Part shown: piece after piece, positions 14,201 to 23,940 of the stretch | Layout: every line of letters begins with the position of its first letter | How positions within the stretch are numbered: position 1 is the stretch's first letter | Assembly (NCBI GenBank): GCA_963082975.1 | Contig: OY720345.1 | Location: 19,742,491 to 19,806,490, forward strand | Length of the DNA stretch: 64,000 nucleotides | Source: Labia minor | Taxonomy: Eukaryota > Arthropoda > Insecta > Dermaptera > Spongiphoridae | Direction of reading: 5' to 3' | The notes under the pieces: generated by a model | Told to the model about the DNA's origin: nothing | The model's database searches: none | What the model saw: only the letters and a program-made list of their open reading frames with translations | Position numbers and translations under genes: made by a program

Positions 14201-17200
14201 ATATCCCAATAGTTAACAATATTAGGATATATAAGTTATATTTTTATTTTTGGAAAAAAAAGAATAAAAGAATAAAAAAGAATAAAATTTCAAAAGATTG
14301 TTCCAAAAATTTGAGAAAAATTATTTTATAAGTCTCGAAATTTAATTAATTAATTTATCATTGATAATTTTCGATATTGAGATTTTGATGTTTTTATACG
14401 TTTTGAATCATTTTCACTAAGGTTGAAAAAAATGTCTGTCTGTGTGTGTTTGTGTGTGTGTGTGTATGTAACCAAGATTACGGAAAAACGTTTTGAGCTA
14501 CAATGATGAAATTTGGTACATGGGCATTATTCAAAATTCGTTGTTTTCTATCAACTTTTGAGAAATGTAGCTCAACCGGAAGAGGGTCATTACCTACCAC
14601 GTTTTGATTTTTTTCCTCTAAAGTGACCGTAAAAATAAAGATATATGTCTGATAATTTTTCACATAATCAAAAATTGTATAAAACTGCTATATATAGAAT
14701 TTCAGCTTGATTGAATCGCTGAAAGTACCAGAATTAATTTTTTAACAAGTTGACTGGCAATAACGCCCCAGCACGTGATTTGGTGCCATCAACAAAGAAC
14801 CAAACACTCGTTATTAATTTTAATTTATAATTTATAATTAATTAAATTTTATTTAAATATAATATATGTTAATTAATCCAATTCAAATTTGCGAGATAGT
14901 TGAGTGGACACAGTCCAGACTTGTTTATTTAGCCGTTACCCTGGTTACCAAATCCTCTTCTTCATTTGATTTGGCCGGGTTATAACTTTCCTTTAGTCTT
15001 AGTGTAGCTATTATACCCTTAAGTTCTAATATTTCTTTACTTGCCTTCTTTAGTTGTAGCTCTATTGTTTTAATTTGATTAATGGGTTTTTCACTATCTA
15101 CACTCTCTGGATCCTTATCCACTTGTTTTTGCGCGCGCGTTACCATTCTATTTTCTTTTTAGGTGACCTTTGCACTCTTTTGAAAAAGATTAGATATTGC
15201 TTTTAATATATTACTTATCCCAGTAGCATTGTCTAGTACCATAGTAATTATGAAATTTTGAAGAAATAAAAAAAGCTGGAGTGTCTCCACTCGACTATCT
15301 CGCAAATTTGAATTGGATTAAATAACATATATAATATTTAAATTAAATTTAATTCATTATAAATTAAAATTAATAAATAATATTTATTAAATAAGGGCAT
15401 GTTTGGCTCTTTGTTGATGGCACCACGTCACGTGTTGGCGCGTGAGATTAGCAGTGTTAAAAAATTAATTCTGGTACTTTCAGTAAATAAATCAAGGTAA
15501 AATTCTATATATAGCAGGTTTATACAATTATTAATCATGTGAAAAATTATCAAACCTATCTCTTTATTTTTACGGTCACTTTAGAAGAAAAAAAATCAAA
15601 ACGTTGTAGGTAATGACCCTCTTACGGTTGAGCTACATTTCTAAAAAGTTGATAGAAAACTATGAATTTTGAATAATGCCCATATACCAAATTTCATGAT
15701 TCTAGCTCAAATCGTTTTTGAGTAATCTTGGTTACATACATACACATACACACACACAGACATTTTTCTCAACCTTAGTGAAAATTATTCACGAACCTTC
15801 AAAACGTATAAAAACATCAAAATCTCAACATCGAAAATTTTCGCGATCGCAATACTATCTCTTACGAGATAGTAATAAATAATAATAATAAACAGTATAT
15901 TTTAGTCTTATTTGGGCACAGTGAGACCTCAGGGGTCGTTTAGATGTTATCAAGTTATCTATAAAACCTCTGACTTTGTACGTCCTACGCAAGGACAACG
16001 CCTATCAAGCCGGTTATATCAATGAGGTGTCCTATGATCAGTAGAACGGGTCCTCTCAACCTTTACCTTGATTTTCTTGATCGGAGGCGCTATCAAGTAG
16101 CTTTTCCCCAATGTTGTTCCCGGAGGCTGGGTTGACATAGACTCCAGCTAGGGAAATTCCCTTAAATGTGAGGCAGGTTCGCTACCCACACACCCAATGG
16201 CGCCTTCTCAAGTTCTCTAAAACCGGTATAAACCAGATCACACTTTTAAATAATTTAAAATAAAATAATTTTCATAACAAGATTAGAAATAAGCGTCTAT
16301 TTTGCTTGATGGCTCTATATTTGAACTTGAGTAGAGTATTTATTTAACGATTGAAAATTTGTACAAGATAAATATACATTATAAATATATAAGATATACG
16401 GAGAGTGTGAACTGATAGTAGGAATTGAATAAAAAAGAAAATAATGTGATAAGTGCTTGCATTAAAATATTTTTATAAATAAATTATTGATTTATTTTTA
16501 AATTTATTTTCAGGTTTGGGATACAGCTGGTCAAGAGAAATTTCATTCGCTTGTACCAATGTTTTATCGTGATGCCAGAGCAGCTCTTTTAGTATTTGAT
16601 TTAGCCGATCGTAAAACTTTTGAAGATCTTCAATCATGGATACAGGGTTGATAAAATTTATAATTTTTATTTTTAATTAATTAAGGGTAGATTTATAAAT
16701 GTCTTTTTTGATAATTATATGTTGTTTTTATTGTGTGATTGTAGAAGTCATTTCTTGGTCACGTGGTCAACCGCCACCACTACTTTTTGTTGTTGGTAAT
16801 AAAGCGGATTTAATAAATCGCGAGGTGTCGGAATCGGAGGCCCGAGCTTTTGCATTAAATCATGGGGCCAATTATTATGAAGCCTCAGCACTCACAAGTA
16901 TAGGTAAACATAAATATAATAAATAAATATTTAAGTAATAAATATTTGTACTTATAAGAGAAAACATCAACTGGTAGGAAAAATCCAATGGTTTCCAAAA
17001 TAAGAGGCGCGGACTAGTCTTAGGAGCTTAAGAGGGCGGCAAACCGGGTATTTGTCCTGGGCGGCATATCTGAAGAGCGTCATTTTGGTTATGAATATAA
17101 AAATTTGGCGAATATAGAGGCAGGAGTTTATTGTATTGCCCGGTGCGCCGTAAAAGCGGGTGCTACTTAGGGGAGGCGCAAACATTTGGTACATTTTCTA

Positions 17201-20185
17201 AATCACTTTTTTAGAATTAATAAATATGTTTATTGAGTACTTGTAGTGAGTTAATATGAATGAATACATCTAGATTGTTAATTATACATTGAATAATAAA
17301 TAATTACATCTCACTTTTGTATTATTGTGAAGTACGCAGGCTATCTCGGGCAAAAGTTATTCAGAGGGTACTTATACTCAAAGAAGAAATTGCAAATTTT
17401 CTCCAAGAAAATCATAATGAGGATGCAAATATTTTTAGAGATGATAATTTTATTGTTAAACTTACCTATTTGGTAGAAATTTTTGAAAAATTGATTGTTT
17501 TAAATAAATCAATGCAAGGGTCACAAATGCACTTACTCATTCCAAAAGATAAAGTGAAAGCGTTTATAAAAACAATTGGAGCTATGAAAGCCAAATTTGA
17601 AAAAAAAAATAATTTGTTTATGTTCCAACTTTTAAATTTACGCCCAAGCAGGGTCCAGTCTAGAGGGCGGCAAACCGGGCATTTGTCCGGGGCGGAAAAT
17701 ATGAAGGGCGGCAATTTATTCTATTGCCGGGGAGTCGTAAATGCTAGAGAGGGCACTGGCCCAAGTTAATATAGAAGCAAACAAAAATCTGTTTATTGAA
17801 CATTTGGATAGTTTGGTATTTCATTTTTTCAATTATTTTAATGATTTAGATTTCACAAAATTTGGGTGGATAGAGAATCCATTTGTCAACGAAGATGATG
17901 ACGAGTTTCATTTATTAAGTGTAGACAAACAAAATTTGATTGATTTATCTTGTGATTATTAATTGAAACAAAAATTTCAGGATGTATCTTTAGTAAGATT
18001 TCGGCTAGATATTAAGGGGGAATATAATATTTTATCAAAAAAAGCATTAAATTATTTTATGCTTTAGCTGCAGTGAAATCCAAATATCGTGCTCGTTTAA
18101 TTGTAGAAAAGGAGCTTCGTGTAGCTGTCTCATCAATGACGCCGATATTTGATAAACGTTACGCCAATAGGCAATCACATTCATCACATTAAGAAATAAT
18201 AATAAAAAATTGTTCTTTAGGTAGTTAATAAATTTTTTAAAATTATAATTATATTGAATGGCCATCCAGTCATGGATTTAGAAAAACCTCTACCAGTGGT
18301 TCCTTTTTTAATTCCAAATAAACTTTTCTTATGCAATTTTTGCGGGTCGCTTCTAGTTTACGAGATAAAAAGGATTAAAATTTTCCAGATTAGCTTATTA
18401 TGAACCTCGAAATATGATGTCATTAAGTAATGTTTTATTGACTAATTCACTAATTATTCACTTATTCCTAATTTTCAGTTTTTTCGGTTCGGTTTGGATA
18501 TAGGGAAATTATTTAATTAATTATTTTTTTAATTTTTCTATATCCAAACTGAACTAAAAAAATACCGAAAATTAGTGAAGCCCCCTTGTGGCGAAATAAA
18601 TAAACTATTATAAATATAATAGCTATATTGTATTTATATGCAAATTTTAATAATTTTTATCTCATATACTAGAAGCGACCCGCAAAAATGCATAAGAAAA
18701 ATTTATTTGGAATTAAAAAAGGACCCCACTGATAAAGGTTTTTCAAATCCATGACTGGATGACCATTCAATATAATTACCTTTAAAATTAAATTGTTATA
18801 TAATTGTGGAAAATTTGTTCTTTTTTTTGTAGTTGTTAATAATTTTTTTTAATATTAAATATTTTTGTGTTTATATAATTTTATAAAATAGTAGGGGAGG
18901 CGCCAAATTATAAAATATTTTTAGGGGAGCCGCAGTAAAAAAAGTTTGGAAACCACTGGTGTAACGTATAGTTGTGAAAATTCATTGATTCCTGAAAAAA
19001 ATTTGGAGTTCAAATTCAAATTTTTCACTAAACAGTTGTTTAATTTGGTGTTAGAAATATTAAAATCAGTCCCAGTTATTGAGAAAATTGATTATCCCTC
19101 TTCATCTGAGCAACTTTACTCTTTGCCAACATTCTGTGATTTTTCCTACCAATATCTTTAGTAAAAAACAGTGCTTTTGCTATTGGAAGCGATGATTTAT
19201 TTATAGACTCTTTGAAAATTAAAATAAAATCGGGTAGTCATGAAAATATCTATAATACATACTATAAATCAAAATAAAAAAAAATCATTCATACCTATTA
19301 AGATTCAAATTATAGTTAAAATTAACTAATTCTATGGTAATAATTGACGAGACATGTCACCTCTCTGATTTTGATGACACTTCGTCAGTGGGTTTCTTGA
19401 TTAATTTTAAGAAACTTTTTCCTTAGGCAATTATGGGGCAAACTTCTAATTTTTGAAATAAAGAGGATTAAAGTTTGAATATAAATCCATTGATATTCTA
19501 TTTAGCTACCATGTTTTATTATTTAACCATCAGAGGGCTCCACTAATTTTCAGGGTTTTTTTTTCAGTTCGGATTGGATATAGAAAAATTAAAAATTAAT
19601 TAATTAAATAATTTCGGTATATACAAACCGTACCGAAAAAACCGAAAATTAGTGAATAAATGAATGATGAGATATGTACTGTCAATATCAAAACTTTAAT
19701 CCTTTTTATCTCTAAAACTAGAAGTTTGCCCCATAATTGCCTAAGGAAAAAGTTTCTTAGAATTAATCAAGGAATCCACTGGCGAAGTTTCATCAAAATC
19801 CGAGAGGTGACAAATCTCGTCGAGTATTACCATTTCTATTTTTGATCGTAGGTTATGAAATTAACAAAGCTTTGAAACCATTTTTTTTTCTGAAGGTGTT
19901 AGTGAGGTGTTTGTGTCAGTGGCACGTTCAATTGCCTTATCACATGCTCGGACGAGTGATTATCGTACCGATAGTTTGTTGATTTATTCTCCTGAACGTG
20001 GATTGGGAGGTGCTGCCGCCCTTCGTGATGCTGGCCAACTACGCTATTTAAATGAAAGGGTGGGACGAAGCAATCGCTGCTCCCATTCCAGGTGCACTTC
20101 AGGGGGATCATCGCCGTTGGGTACCACTCAACGGCAAAGCTCTTTTGAATCATTCACAGACTCATTTAGTTCAAATAAAGAATAA
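5244..20185 (+). CDS. Rab-family small GTPase, five exons, no C-terminal prenylation motif
   Basis: Exons 5244-5286, 12706-12833, 16514-16646, 16745-16903 and 19896-20185 join in frame with GT/AG borders into a 250-residue protein. Visible G-domain motifs: P-loop GASGVGKT (residues 12-19), switch I with Thr37 in STLGIAF, switch II WDTAGQEKF (59-67, catalytic Gln64), and GNKADL (119-124). It resembles the Rab5/21/22 group and probably acts in membrane traffic; the subfamily is not certain. Oddities: the usual SAK motif reads SAL (149-151), and the tail ends SFSSNKE with no CC or CXC, so geranylgeranylation is not expected unless another exon exists. The donor of exon 3 (GTTGAT) is weak. I chose the ATG at 5244 for its strong Kozak context (A at -3, G at +4); in-frame ATGs at 5193 and 5220 have weaker contexts. 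AATAAA overlaps the stop codon. Confidence 0.9.
5755..6214 (+). pseudogene. Mariner element, deletion derivative with the transposase C-terminus
   Basis: Perfectly recognisable ends TGAGGGCAGGGCAATAAG and (reverse) CGAGGGCATGTCAATAAG lie between TA dinucleotides. From about 5965 the plus strand encodes FSPDLAPRDYFLFP, then GGKRFDSN and EKRWTKCIDLKGDY (with frame breaks), the typical C-terminus of mariner transposase after the last catalytic Asp region. The N-terminal HTH and first catalytic Asp are missing, so it cannot move by itself. Confidence 0.85.
6640..6893 (+). repeat. Family C repeat (B-related), 3' part
   Basis: Ends in ACCGAGCGGCGGTTCGGT followed by GAACCAGGTAC; the same block appears in reverse at 7718 and, changed, at 9970, 25790 and 26080. 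In better-kept copies CCGAGCCGCCGCTCGG is a 6 bp hairpin. The upstream text shares the attaATGCATTAATACG block with family B. Confidence 0.6.
7130..7715 (-). pseudogene. Tc1/mariner-like transposase with DUF4817-type HTH, internally deleted
   Basis: From 7605 the minus strand encodes an N-terminal helix-turn-helix (MPWSGEHRAFVIERFIENGG, later RPRTATGPENV) of the DUF4817 type found in arthropod transposases. After about 85 residues the frame breaks and the next frame (7345-7130) gives VLENFLRPKLEENG, VWFQQDGATAHTSRR and PRSPELTPRDS, the second half of a DDE domain. The stretch with the first catalytic Asp is deleted and the C-terminus is cut. The right flank (7680-7715) reads GGTGGGGCAGAAAAACCTAT in reverse, probably the element's terminal repeat. 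It sits between two inverted family C pieces. Confidence 0.85.
7718..8037 (-). mobile_element. Family C copy with a family B-type 5' end
   Basis: The left end has the family C block (GGTTCACCGAGCCGCCGCTC); the right end has the B-type 5' end, reading ACCGACCGACGATAGGAAGG in reverse. It includes the GGAC/AGAC tract (about 7895-7915). It shows that B and C share a 5' end but differ at the 3' end. Confidence 0.7.
8280..9527 (+). CDS. C2H2 zinc-finger protein nested in the first Rab-like intron
   Basis: The main exon 8503-9527 follows a TTTTTTTAG acceptor and is open to the stop. A candidate first exon, 8280-8325, starts at an ATG with A at -3 and ends at a weak GTTATT donor; its phase fits, giving about 356 residues. 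The protein has one divergent finger (CVYC...H, x5 between the histidines) and then ten fingers of 28 residues with TGEKP-type linkers. Finger 9 has Leu where the last zinc-binding His should be. It probably is a nuclear DNA-binding protein. Fingers differ little in their contact residues (QKSNLNR, HKSNLNR, QKSDLVR), and a two-finger block is duplicated almost exactly. An AATAAA lies about 80 nt after the stop (9607). The 299-residue part from the ATG at 8628 is certain; the first exon is inferred. Confidence 0.8.
9828..11085. repeat. Duplicated segment with zinc-finger fossil and family C pieces
   Basis: 9828-10044 and 10800-11085 match 25935-26450 almost base for base. The block starts with a decayed piece of the zinc-finger array (9838-9975: ...TTATTGTAAAAAGAAA..., stops in every frame), then the family C hairpin and about 400 bp of C-type text. 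In this copy a hAT element (10045-10799) has inserted. Confidence 0.75.
10045..10799 (-). mobile_element. hAT-type non-autonomous element, copy 1
   Basis: Nearly identical, in reverse, to the element at 38949-39710. The right end CTAGGTACGCCACTG is complete; the left end starts at CCTAGGGGGG and lacks the outer CAGTGGCGTA, so it is damaged. It interrupts a duplicated segment whose uninterrupted copy is at 26140-26165. Confidence 0.85.
11105..11248 (-). mobile_element. tRNA-like SINE, probably with A-rich tail
   Basis: On the minus strand a T-arm-like hairpin GTGGGTGCAAGTCCCAC (5 bp stem, 7 nt loop) is followed about 60 nt later by an A-rich tail (11110-11085). This fits a tRNA-derived SINE with an internal B box. 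No second copy is in the window, so the family is unproven. Confidence 0.5.
11250..12225. other. AT-rich intron sequence, no gene seen
   Basis: First Rab-like intron. Low-complexity runs only; the stretch 11880-12110 has slightly better base balance but no open frame I can identify. Confidence 0.5.
12226..12450 (-). pseudogene. LINE 3' end (reverse transcriptase C-terminal remnant)
   Basis: On the minus strand broken frames give WVDNGRNVGEMGEG and RDTWRNVVAVAKNFRIP, resembling the last part of non-LTR retrotransposon ORF2 proteins. A tetranucleotide (CTAT) tail lies at 12213-12230, the 3' side. A second copy is at 46905-47200. Confidence 0.65.
13154..13477. mobile_element. hAT MITE, 324 bp, with 8 bp target duplication
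   Basis: Perfect 15 bp terminal inverted repeats CAGTGATTCTCAACC. The flanks CTCTATAA (13146-13153) and CTCTATAC (13478-13485) are an 8 bp target duplication with one difference. It holds no coding sequence. Confidence 0.92.
13553..14157 (+). mobile_element. Helentron-like family A copy
   Basis: 5' TTTTTTACTATCTCG, a TG-rich tract at about 13675-13705, then the inner module with CCGGAAGTGG and the 3' end GCGAGATAGT plus hairpin TGGAGACACTCCAG. Essentially full length (about 600 bp). Confidence 0.85.
14362..14918 (+). mobile_element. Helentron-like family A copy, 5' end lost
   Basis: Enters the family at AATTTTCGATATTGAGATTT, carries a (TG)n tract at 14438-14464, and ends GCGAGATAGTTGAGTGGACA with a mutated hairpin. 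Confidence 0.82.
14919..15275 (-). other. Coding-looking island between two family A copies
   Basis: From 15146 the minus strand encodes 73 residues starting MVTRAQKQVDKDPESVDS, rich in Lys/Glu/Leu and likely coiled-coil, then a stop. Base use is less AT-rich than the neighbours. It lies exactly between a plus-strand and a minus-strand family A element. It could be a piece of a retroelement gag or a captured host fragment; I do not recognise it. Confidence 0.4.
15276..15874 (-). mobile_element. Helentron-like family A copy, full length
   Basis: Reverse of the family: 3' hairpin CTGGAGTGTCTCCAC at 15276, (AC)n tract at about 15740-15760, 5' end AGATAGTA at 15874. Confidence 0.87.
15905..16222 (-). 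mobile_element. tRNA-derived SINE, diverged copy
   Basis: The block 15990-16120 (reverse) matches 54570-54690: GCTACTTGATAGCGCCTCCG, AAGGTAAAGGTTGA and TTGATATAACCG. The head (16150-16222) is more diverged from the other copy. Confidence 0.7.
17649..17758. mobile_element. Small hAT MITE inside the hAT transposase remnant
   Basis: Starts CAGGGTCCAGTCTAGAGGGC and ends (reverse) CAGTGCCCTCTCTAGC. The coding frame is interrupted between matching GCCCAAG copies on each side (17642-17648 and 17759-17765), a probable target duplication. Confidence 0.7.
18248..18777. mobile_element. Foldback element, family F copy 1
   Basis: About 530 bp with arms that pair over most of their length: outer ends ATTGAATGGCCATCCAGTCA / TGACTGGATGACCATTCAAT and a centre built on TTCGGTTTGGATATA and its complement. 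No coding sequence. Confidence 0.8.
18960..19333. other. Unidentified sequence between the hAT and foldback elements
   Basis: A frame of about 67 codons is open at 18960-19161 (ends FCDFSYQYL) but I see no family resemblance and no splice context. It is probably a fragment of a mobile element. Confidence 0.3.
19334..19833. mobile_element. Foldback element, family F copy 2
   Basis: Outer ends ATGGTAATAATTGACGAGA / TCTCGTCGAGTATTACCAT, a shared arm text ending GGCAATTATGGGGCAAACTT, and the same central TTCGGATTGGATATAG palindrome as copy 1. Confidence 0.78.
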
Positions 20186-20414
20186 ATATTGATTTGTTTT
20201 ATTATTCTAGTTTTATTTCAAATTCTTATTATATGATATAAATCAAATATACACACGTATTATTAATTATGTATTTTAAATATAAATAAATGATTTTTTA
20301 TATTATATTAATTTATTAAATGCACAAATCCCTCATCTAATCCTTTATATTTTTCCTATGTCTATATATGTATCTAAGATCGAATAAATTTGGTTAAATG
20401 AGACACGTTAGAGT

Positions 20415-21710
20415 TTAGTACCGGGCAAAGAATCGTCCGACGATTTGAAATAAATTAATTTCCAAACAACATTATATATATATATAGAGAGAGAGGAGGT
20501 GGTTGTAATATGGAACCCCATTTTATTTTTCGTGAATTGAAGCTCATCTAAAAGTTGTGTTCTCTGGGTACACTGTAAAATGTTTTTATTCATTATTTTC
20601 CTATTGACATCCAGGTACAATATCACAACTAATATTACTTACACGACGTAGTGGCACTTTTTTTTGAAAAAAGTGAAAAAACGGTTCAAGATAAAAGTGT
20701 TGATAATATGGAACCTACTGTGTTGGTAAAATGGAACCCTAGTAAAAATCAGTCATAGACAGCAATTATTTGAAAAAAACATTTTTTATTCAAAAATTAT
20801 ACATTGACATATATGTATGTAAAATTTAACCGTAATAAAATTATAAACAGAAATCACAAATGTAATAGTCTTTTTCTGCACCTGTGCATTCTAAATGGGC
20901 CCACATTTGACACATTAATGCTTTTCTTGGCATCTGAAAAATATATGGAATAAAATTAAAATAAATAAATAGAGCTAAAAAAAAATAATTAAATGTTTGT
21001 CTAAAATACGGAACCTTGTCTGTATTATGAAACCCGGTTCCATATTAGCATGACGGCAAGGGTCCATATTACAGAAATCGCCATTTAAAAAAAATGACTT
21101 GCTATGAACTGAATATAAATTTATATCAAATTATTTTCAGCAATATATTTAATAATTGGTTAATAAATTAAGGCACATTCATAAAATTAATAAATTATTA
21201 ACAATAGTAATAATTATAAATAGTTTTACTTACCTTAAAAAAAGTTTTTTAAAATTGAAAACACAAAACATTTAAACTGAATGGCAGTTATCAAACAACT
21301 AACCGCCATTTCAATTTTTGTGGTAGATTTTGGTTCTAGTGAATCAATTCCACCTATTGTTAAAAAAGTGCAGCACGTTATAATGAACGAAACAAATGGG
21401 TTCCATAATACAACCACCTCCTCTATAAAGTATAAAAAAATATCTTTAAAACTTGAATTAAAATGACTAATTTATATTTTCTTGGTTTTTATTTTTAGTT
21501 TAATTACTCAATTATTAATTACTACTAAAATCTAAGTGAAAAATTTCCACAACAATGAATATAAAATTAATTAATTACTTTGGAAACTACCACTTTTTCG
21601 GTTTCCGGATATACACCAAAAGTTGATGAATTCATGCTACTGATGCATTAAGTAAATATACCAAATTTTATCAAAATCCGTGGAGCCGTACTTGTCTATA
21701 CAGTCTCCAC
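20415..21710 (-). mobile_element. Family B variant split by another transposon
   Basis: 20427-20492 plus 21424-21710 together match the uninterrupted variant at 31455-31952 (GATTTGAAATAAATTAATTT, later CCGGATATACACCAAAAGTT). The 5' end is lost. The insertion is 20493-21423. Confidence 0.75.
20493..21423. mobile_element. Unassigned 931 bp transposon with repeated GGAACC motif
   Basis: Terminal inverted repeats GAGGAGGTGGTTGTAATATG / rc of CATAATACAACCACCTCCTC, both running on into GGAACCC. At least six more copies of an (A)TATGGAACC-like motif lie inside, in both orientations (e.g. about 20708, 20730, 21008, 21045, 21060). No transposase frame is kept. The exact insertion is proven by the joined flanks. 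The superfamily is unknown. Confidence 0.75.
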
Positions 21711-21719
21711 TTTTCTCTT

Positions 21720-22900
21720 CTCTAATTTTCCCATCATGTTCCTGATCTACTGTTTTCTAATTAATTTTAAAACAAATTTTTATTATCTTGCTTAACAGCA
21801 TAACATCCTCGATTTTAATATTCATACTTTAGGGCTGGATGCAAAAAGTCATTTAATTTTTCATTATTCAATCTCGCCTAATTATAGAGGAAAGTCATTA
21901 TTTTATTCAGTTTTTCCAATTTTAATATTATAAAATTCAATTTTTCAAACATATAGATGAAAATTATTTTTAGATTTTTTGAAATTTTTTGAATTCTTAA
22001 TTGTATATTGCCACATAAAAATTTGCTAGTTCTGATTTTCGAGAATAAAAATCAATGTCAAATTTCATTTCAATTGTATCCTCCATTTTGAAATGTAACA
22101 CTCACACAGGGATACATTCTTTTTTAAAACATATTAATAAATTTGTATAAATTTTTATATCTACAAATAGATAATTAAATAGAGAATTTGATAAAATATA
22201 ACGAGAATCAGTGGGGGTGGAGGAGGAGGATATCATTATCTTGGAAATGTGTTTTAAATTGAAAAGTATCTCAATAACATATATATCTGTATAACACAGG
22301 TAGGGCGTATACTATTGGCTATGATTTCAAACCTGACCAAGTTATAAATTATAAAATAAAATAGTAAATAAGATAAAAATGTCGAACATGATTATAGATA
22401 ATATAAAGCATTGAAAAAATTGTGGATTTTTAGAATTTATTCTGATACATTACAATCCATATAGGAAGGGAAAGGTGAACTTTCCGTAAATTGTATACAA
22501 TTAATAATTATAAAAATAATTTCAATATATTTCATTAGACATTTGAATTCGTACATAGGTACTTATCGCATATAGAAATTGTATTTTCTTAGAATAAAGA
22601 ATAGATAAGATAATCATTTAACAATTTTGAATTTTGAATTTCTAGCTAGATTTGAATTGCACCAATACCTCACCGAGGCCACGCAAAAACGACGCAACGA
22701 CGTTTTCTATAGCAAACCATGTAAAGATCGAAGATAAGTTTTAGGGTTACAAAAATACTTTTTAAAAAGAAAATTGAACAAAGTAAACATTTCAAAAACA
22801 AAAGATATTATATAAAATTTTATTACATACATATAAAAAACAAAAAAAAACGTATTCAATTAAAACAAAATAAATTATTCAATTAATTTATAAAAACAAA
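21720..22900. other. AT-rich intergenic DNA, no gene seen
   Basis: No open frames of note and no repeat matched elsewhere in the window. Confidence 0.55.
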
Positions 22901-22904
22901 ATTA

Positions 22905-23145
22905 AAACCAGGTCCGAACCGACCGACGGTTTGAAGTAAATTAATTTCCAGCTACAGAAACAATTTCAAATAATTTTAATATATCTATTAATGTAATAAA
23001 AAACAGATAGGCATATAACATAAATATTTTTAATTTTATTTTATTTTTAATATATAGCTGAAACCCGGCGTTACCCGAGGCTGTGACGTCATGAAGGGCT
23101 GGGTGACGTCATATAATTTTAAATCAAGAAAAAACTAATTAATCA
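22905..23145 (-). mobile_element. Family B, 3' fragment
   Basis: Reverse 3' end CCAGGTCCGAACCGACCGAC at about 22909, through the paired GTGACGTCA blocks (23083-23112), then cut off. Confidence 0.75.
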
Positions 23146-23220
23146 CTGTCTGATGAGTCCATGGTGGCTATTGTCGTAAGTCTTTCACAAAAAATTGGTC
23201 CAATATTTGCTGAACAGCTT

Positions 23221-23430
23221 TTTACTATCTCGAATTGAGATCACGAAAATTTTTGATGTTGAGATTTTGATGTTTTTATACGTTTTGAAGGTTCCTGAAT
23301 CATTTTCACTAAGGTTGAGAAAAATGTCTGTCTGTGTGTGTGTGTGTATGTATGTAGGCAAGATTACGCAAAAACGGTTTGAGCTAGAATCATGAAATTT
23401 GGTACACGGGCATTATTCAAAATTCGTAGT
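23221..23430 (+). mobile_element. Family A, 5' fragment
   Basis: TTTTTACTATCTCG start, damaged second half of the subterminal region, (TG)n at 23333-23350, then cut off against an inverted copy. Confidence 0.78.
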
Positions 23431-23431
23431 T

Positions 23432-23940
23432 GTATTATTTAATAAATTAATAAATAATATTTATTCCACCAGCGCATGTTTGGCTCTTTGTTGATGGCAC
23501 CACGTCACGTGTTGGCGCGTGAGATTAGCAGTGTTAAAAAATTAATTCTGGTACTTTCAGCGATTCAATCAAGCTGAAATTCTATATATAGCAGTTTTAT
23601 ACAATTATTAATCATGTGAAAAATTATCAAACATATATCTTTATTTTTACGGTCACTTTAGAAGAAAAAAATTCAAAACGTTGTAAGTAATGTCCCACTT
23701 CTCACATTTCTCAAAAGTTGATAGAAATTTATGAATTTTGAATAATGCCCATGTACCAAATTTCATCATTCTAGCTCAAACCGTTTTTGCGTAATCTTGT
23801 CTACATACATACACACCCACACACACAGACATTTTTCTCAACCTTAGTGAAAATGACTCAGGGACCTTCAATACGTATAAAATCAACAAAATCTCGACAT
23901 CGAAAATTTTCGTGATCCCAATATCTCTGTCGAGATAGTA
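23432..23940 (-). mobile_element. Family A copy, 3' end lost
   Basis: Runs from the CATGTTTGGCTCTTTGTTG block to the 5' end CGAGATAGTAAAAA at 23940. Together with 23221-23430 it forms a tail-facing inverted pair. Confidence 0.8.

Larger units (their letters stand above)
16986..18958 (+). pseudogene. Decayed hAT transposon with nested insertions
   Basis: Ends CAATGGTTTCCAA and (reverse) CAGTGGTTTCCAA fit hAT termini, though no 8 bp duplication remains. The transposase remnant lies at 17317-17648 (EVRRLSRAKVIQRV, then LVEIFEKLIVLNKSMQG), resumes at 17759-17962 and ends with VKSKYRARLIVEKELRVAVS (about 18073-18190), the dimerisation region of ZBED5/FAM200-like hAT proteins. Stops and frame breaks inactivate it. 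Inside are a small hAT MITE (17649-17758), a related GGCGGCAAACCGGG-bearing piece (about 17030-17170) and a foldback element (18248-18777). Confidence 0.82.

Noticed and set aside
23145-23185. CTGATGAGTCC resembling a hammerhead ribozyme core
   Set aside because: The matching GAAAC arm and the stems do not follow; the sequence continues ATGGTGGCTATTGTCG without the needed pairing.
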